Below, piece after piece: positions 33,091 to 36,332 of a DNA stretch of 36,332 nt (position 1 is its first letter; the number at the start of each line of letters is the position of its first letter). Location: contig NZ_LRUN01000059.1 in NCBI RefSeq assembly GCF_001679645.1, positions 1 to 36,332 of the forward strand, in the 5' to 3' direction. Under the pieces are notes generated by a model. It was not told the DNA's origin and made no database searches. It was given only the letters and a program-made list of their open reading frames with translations. The stretch is from Pseudomonas bananamidigenes (GTDB taxonomy: Bacteria; Pseudomonadota; Gammaproteobacteria; Pseudomonadales; Pseudomonadaceae). The position numbers were made by a program, and so were the translations under genes.

Positions 33091-33143
33091 ATCGGGGGTG
33101 GTGACACCCTCGATGTATGTCCGGCGCCGATTGCGACCGGACA
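33091..33143 (+). promoter_or_regulatory. Two tandem hairpins in the hisG leader
   Basis: Hairpin 1 (33091-33114) has a 10-bp stem closed by a GTGA (GNRA-type) loop. Hairpin 2 (33118-33143) pairs TGTCCGG with CCGGACA, with an inner CGC/GCG. No T-run follows either. They occupy the 127-base murA-hisG gap; function is unknown. Confidence 0.5.
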
Positions 33144-33173
33144 TGAGTACCTTGATAAGGACTGACGTTTCCC

Positions 33174-33809
33174 ATGTTGACCATCGCACTGTCCAAGGGC
33201 CGCATCCTTGACGACACCCTGCCGCTTCTCGCTGAAGCGGGCATCGTGCCGACCGAGAATCCGGACAAGAGCCGCAAGCTGATCATCCCCACGACCCAGG
33301 AAGACGTACGCCTGTTGATCGTGCGTGCCACCGACGTGCCGACCTATGTCGAACATGGCGCGGCCGACCTCGGCGTTGCCGGCAAGGATGTGCTGATGGA
33401 GTATACGGGCCAGGGCCTGTACGAGCCGTTGGACCTGCAGATCGCCCGGTGCAAGCTGATGACCGCCGGCAAGGTCGGCGCCGTCGAGCCCAAGGGCCGT
33501 CTGCGTGTCGCCACCAAATTCGTCAACGTTGCCAAGCGTTACTACGCCGAACAGGGCCGTCAGGTCGACATCATCAAGCTTTATGGCTCGATGGAACTGG
33601 CGCCGCTGATCGGTCTGGCCGACAAGATCATCGACGTGGTCGACACCGGCAACACCCTGCGTGCCAACGGTCTGGAACCCCAGGAACTGATCGCCACGAT
33701 CAGCTCGCGCCTGGTGGTCAACAAGGCTTCGATGAAAATGCAACACGCCCGGATCCAGGCGTTGATCGACACACTGCGCAAGGCAGTGGAGTCTCGACAC
33801 CGCGGCTGA
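33174..33809 (+). CDS. hisG: ATP phosphoribosyltransferase, short form HisG
   Basis: 211 residues: the catalytic core only, without the C-terminal regulatory domain of long HisG. It starts MLTIALSKGRILDD and has DLGVAGKDVLMEY and the PRPP-binding motif VDVVDTGNTLRANGL (about residues 156-170, read IIDVVDTGNTLRANGL). It makes phosphoribosyl-ATP, the first step of histidine synthesis. Short HisG needs the regulatory partner HisZ, not in this window; in pseudomonads hisZ lies elsewhere. AAGGA (33157-33161) is 12 bases from the ATG, unusually far. Confidence 0.95.
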   Translation: MLTIALSKGRILDDTLPLLAEAGIVPTENPDKSRKLIIPTTQEDVRLLIVRATDVPTYVEHGAADLGVAGKDVLMEYTGQGLYEPLDLQIARCKLMTAGKVGAVEPKGRLRVATKFVNVAKRYYAEQGRQVDIIKLYGSMELAPLIGLADKIIDVVDTGNTLRANGLEPQELIATISSRLVVNKASMKMQHARIQALIDTLRKAVESRHRG

Positions 33810-33861
33810 TGTACCTGCGCGACCCCGTGTCGCGCCGTCTATCCGCCTCATAGCCAGAATT

Positions 33862-33909
33862 CTCAGGTGCCCAAGCGGATCGAATGGTAGTTTCGGGCGC
33901 CTGAGTTTT
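33862..33909 (+). terminator. Hairpin with T-run between hisG and hisD
   Basis: CTCAGGTGCCC (33862-33872) pairs with GGGCGCCTGAG (33895-33905) with one G-U pair, a 22-base loop, followed by TTTT. It could end hisG transcripts or partly attenuate read-through into hisD, 26 bases downstream. Confidence 0.55.
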
Positions 33910-33934
33910 CCGCCATTCCTATGAGGCTCTCGCT

Positions 33935-35260
33935 ATGACCGCACCGACTGCAATTCGCCGACTCAACGCTGCTGACCCGGATTTCGCGCATCATCTGGAT
34001 CATCTGCTGAGCTGGGAAAGTGTGTCTGACGACTCGGTCAATCAGCGGGTGCTGGACATCATCAAGGCTGTGCGCGAACGCGGTGACGCGGCGCTGGTCG
34101 AGTTCACGCAGAAATTCGATGGCCTCGAAGTCGCCTCGATGGCGGATCTGATCCTGCCGCGCGAGCGCCTGGAACTGGCCTTGACCCGCATCAGCGTGGC
34201 GCAACGCGAAGCGCTGGAAAAAGCCGCCGCCCGGGTTCGCAGCTACCACGAAAAGCAGAAGCAGGACTCCTGGAGCTACACCGAAGCCGACGGCACGGTG
34301 CTGGGCCAGAAGGTCACGCCGCTGGACCGCGCCGGTCTGTATGTGCCGGGCGGCAAGGCGTCGTATCCGTCTTCTGTACTGATGAACGCGATTCCGGCCA
34401 AGGTCGCTGGCGTCACCGAAGTGGTGATGGTGGTGCCGACCCCGCGTGGCGAGGTCAACGAACTGGTGCTGGCAGCGGCATGCATCGCCGGCGTTGACCG
34501 GGTGTTCACCATTGGTGGCGCCCAGGCGGTTGCCGCATTGGCTTACGGCACCGAAAGCGTGCCGCAAGTGGACAAGGTCGTCGGCCCGGGCAACATCTAC
34601 GTCGCCACCGCCAAGCGTCACGTGTTCGGTCAGGTCGGCATCGACATGATCGCCGGTCCGTCGGAAATCCTCGTGGTGTGCGACGGCCAGACCGATCCGG
34701 ACTGGATCGCCATGGACCTGTTCTCCCAGGCCGAGCACGACGAAGACGCCCAGGCGATTCTGGTCAGCCCGGACGCCGGGTTCCTCGACAAGGTCGCCGC
34801 CAGCATCGACAAACTGCTGCCGACCATGGAGCGCGCCAACATCATCGAAACCTCGATCAATGGCCGAGGCGCCCTGATTCACGTGCGCGACATGGCCCAG
34901 GCCATCGAAGTTGCCAACCGCATCGCGCCGGAGCACCTTGAACTGTCGGTCGCCGATCCGCAGGCCTGGCTGCCACAGATTCGCCACGCCGGTGCGATCT
35001 TCATGGGCCGTCACACTTCCGAGGCGTTGGGTGACTACTGCGCCGGTCCGAACCACGTATTGCCGACTTCCGGCACTGCACGTTTCTCCTCGCCGCTGGG
35101 TGTGTACGACTTCCAGAAGCGCTCGTCGATCATCTTCTGCTCCGAGGCCGGTGCTTCGGAATTGGGCAAGACCGCATCGATCCTGGCCCGTGGCGAATCC
35201 TTGAGCGCCCACGCACGCAGTGCCGAGTACCGCATCAAAGACGAAGTGAAGGGGAACTGA
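33935..35260 (+). CDS. hisD: Histidinol dehydrogenase HisD
   Basis: 441 residues, the usual HisD length. Family motifs are visible: DRAGLYVPGGKASYPSSVLM (about 130-149), the zinc-ligand segment FSQAEHDEDAQ and GDYCAGPNHVLPTSGTARF. It oxidises L-histidinol to L-histidine in two NAD-dependent steps. GAGG lies about 8 bases before the ATG. hisC follows 2 bases after the stop, so the two are co-transcribed; hisG is 125 bases upstream across a hairpin. Confidence 0.97.
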   Translation: MTAPTAIRRLNAADPDFAHHLDHLLSWESVSDDSVNQRVLDIIKAVRERGDAALVEFTQKFDGLEVASMADLILPRERLELALTRISVAQREALEKAAARVRSYHEKQKQDSWSYTEADGTVLGQKVTPLDRAGLYVPGGKASYPSSVLMNAIPAKVAGVTEVVMVVPTPRGEVNELVLAAACIAGVDRVFTIGGAQAVAALAYGTESVPQVDKVVGPGNIYVATAKRHVFGQVGIDMIAGPSEILVVCDGQTDPDWIAMDLFSQAEHDEDAQAILVSPDAGFLDKVAASIDKLLPTMERANIIETSINGRGALIHVRDMAQAIEVANRIAPEHLELSVADPQAWLPQIRHAGAIFMGRHTSEALGDYCAGPNHVLPTSGTARFSSPLGVYDFQKRSSIIFCSEAGASELGKTASILARGESLSAHARSAEYRIKDEVKGN

Positions 35261-35262
35261 AC

Positions 35263-36315
35263 ATGAGCAAATTCTGGAGCCCGTTCGTCAAGGATCTGGT
35301 GCCTTACGTGCCGGGCGAGCAGCCGAAGCTGACCCGTCTGGTCAAGCTCAACACCAACGAAAACCCGTACGGCCCGTCGCCAAAAGCCCTGGCGGCGATG
35401 CAGGCCGAGCTCAATGACAACCTGCGTCTGTACCCGGATCCGAACAGTGATCTGCTGAAAAACGCCGTCGCCAGCTACTACGGCGTGCAGAGCAATCAGG
35501 TGTTCCTCGGCAACGGTTCGGACGAAGTGCTGGCGCACATCTTCCACGGCCTGTTGCAACACGATCAGCCGATCCTGTTTCCGGACATCAGCTACAGCTT
35601 CTATCCGGTCTACTGCGGCCTGTACGGCATCCAGTTCGATGCGGTGCCGCTGGACGCACAGTTCCGGATCAACCCGGCGGACTACGCCAAACCGAACGGC
35701 GGGATCATATTCCCCAACCCGAACGCGCCGACCGGTTGCCTGCTGGCACTGGAAGCGGTCGAGCAGATCCTCAAGGCCAGCCCGGATTCCGTGGTGGTGG
35801 TCGACGAGGCCTACATCGACTTCGGCGGTGAAACCGCGATCAGTCTGGTGGATCGATATCCAAACCTGCTGGTGACCCAGACCCTGTCCAAGTCCCGTTC
35901 GCTGGCGGGCCTGCGGGTCGGTCTGGCGGTCGGGCACCCGGATCTGATCGAGGCGCTGGAGCGGATCAAGAACAGTTTCAACTCCTATCCGCTGGACCGC
36001 ATGGCCAATGTCGGCGCGGCGGCGGCGTTCGAGGATCGCGAATACTTCGACAAGACCTGCGCACTGGTCATCGAAAGTCGCGAATGGGTGGTTGCGCAGT
36101 TGCAGGCCAAAGGTTTTGAAGTGCTGCCGTCAGCGGCCAACTTCATCTTCGCCCGGCATCCGCAACATGATGCGGCAGGGCTGGCGGCCAAACTGCGTGA
36201 GCAGGGTGTGATCGTGCGCCACTTCAAGCAGGAACGGATTGCCCAGTTCCTGCGGATCTCGATCGGTACGCCGGAGCAGAATCAGGCGTTGATCGACGGT
36301 CTCGGCGACCTCTGA
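35263..36315 (+). CDS. hisC: Histidinol-phosphate aminotransferase HisC
   Basis: 350 residues of the PLP fold-type I aminotransferase family. Lys210 in TLSKSRSLAGLRVG binds PLP; LNTNENPYGPSP (29-40) and DEAYIDFGG (181-189) are HisC motifs. It converts imidazole-acetol phosphate to histidinol phosphate. GGGGA before the ATG is the ribosome site, inside the end of hisD. The sequence after the stop (36316-36332) ends in an A-run at the window edge and may be the start of a terminator. Confidence 0.96.
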   Translation: MSKFWSPFVKDLVPYVPGEQPKLTRLVKLNTNENPYGPSPKALAAMQAELNDNLRLYPDPNSDLLKNAVASYYGVQSNQVFLGNGSDEVLAHIFHGLLQHDQPILFPDISYSFYPVYCGLYGIQFDAVPLDAQFRINPADYAKPNGGIIFPNPNAPTGCLLALEAVEQILKASPDSVVVVDEAYIDFGGETAISLVDRYPNLLVTQTLSKSRSLAGLRVGLAVGHPDLIEALERIKNSFNSYPLDRMANVGAAAAFEDREYFDKTCALVIESREWVVAQLQAKGFEVLPSAANFIFARHPQHDAAGLAAKLREQGVIVRHFKQERIAQFLRISIGTPEQNQALIDGLGDL

Positions 36316-36332
36316 TCAGCGGGTGAAAAAAA

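Noticed and set aside
33131..33159. TTGCGA/GATAAG as a hisG promoter
   Set aside because: It would start transcription about 8 bases before the ATG, excluding the ribosome site, and the boxes are weak.

Overview
The window looks like ordinary core chromosome of a Pseudomonas from the P. fluorescens group. The evidence is gene content and order (gatCAB beside mreBCD-maf-rng-yhdP; rpoN-hpf-ptsN-rapZ-ptsO; lptCAB/kdsCD; mlaFEDCB-ibaG-murA-hisGDC), high G+C codon use, and two inverted REP-type pairs (positions 1-85 and 4115-4243) of the form common in fluorescent pseudomonads. I found no tRNA, rRNA, CRISPR array, integrase or insertion sequence.

Layout. (1) 1-4250 is the accessory-looking edge: a REP pair, an AEC-family permease, an A/T-rich orphan DUF4917 gene with SIR2-like motifs, then on the minus strand a small RlpA-like lipoprotein, a CaCA-type cation antiporter and a carboxymuconolactone decarboxylase-like protein. 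(2) 4285-7496, minus strand: gatC-gatA-gatB, the tRNA-dependent amidotransferase. (3) 7635-18929, plus strand: mreB-mreC-mreD, maf, rng, a giant YhdP/AsmA-like protein, a nitrilase-family amidase and tldD. (4) 18981-20960: darP (minus) lies between tldD and its partner pmbA, followed by a strong bidirectional terminator. (5) 21058-24564, minus: rpoN-hpf-ptsN-rapZ-ptsO, the sigma-54 and nitrogen-PTS cluster. (6) 24750-28087, minus: kdsD-kdsC-lptC-lptA-lptB, covering Kdo precursor synthesis and LPS export. (7) 28363-33046, plus: mlaFEDCB (phospholipid retrograde transport), ibaG, murA. (8) 33174-36315: hisG-hisD-hisC.

Functional theme. Much of the window builds or maintains the cell envelope: MreBCD (rod shape), MurA (first peptidoglycan step), KdsCD (Kdo), LptABC (LPS transport), Mla and YhdP (phospholipid traffic) and an RlpA-like lipoprotein. 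Tight overlaps (ATGA, TAATG, TGATG) within the gat, mre, lpt/kds and mla groups indicate translationally coupled operons. kdsD and mlaF start divergently from a 275-bp region with a good promoter on each strand.

I see no convincing undescribed multi-gene system. The most useful second looks are the transferred DUF4917/SIR2-like gene, an apparent AUU start codon for mreC, hairpins at the mreB/mreC, murA/hisG and hisG/hisD junctions, the SD-less hpf/ptsN junction, and a Glu-to-Gln change in the antiporter's first alpha repeat. Several starts below differ from the longest possible reading frame; the reasons are given in each entry.
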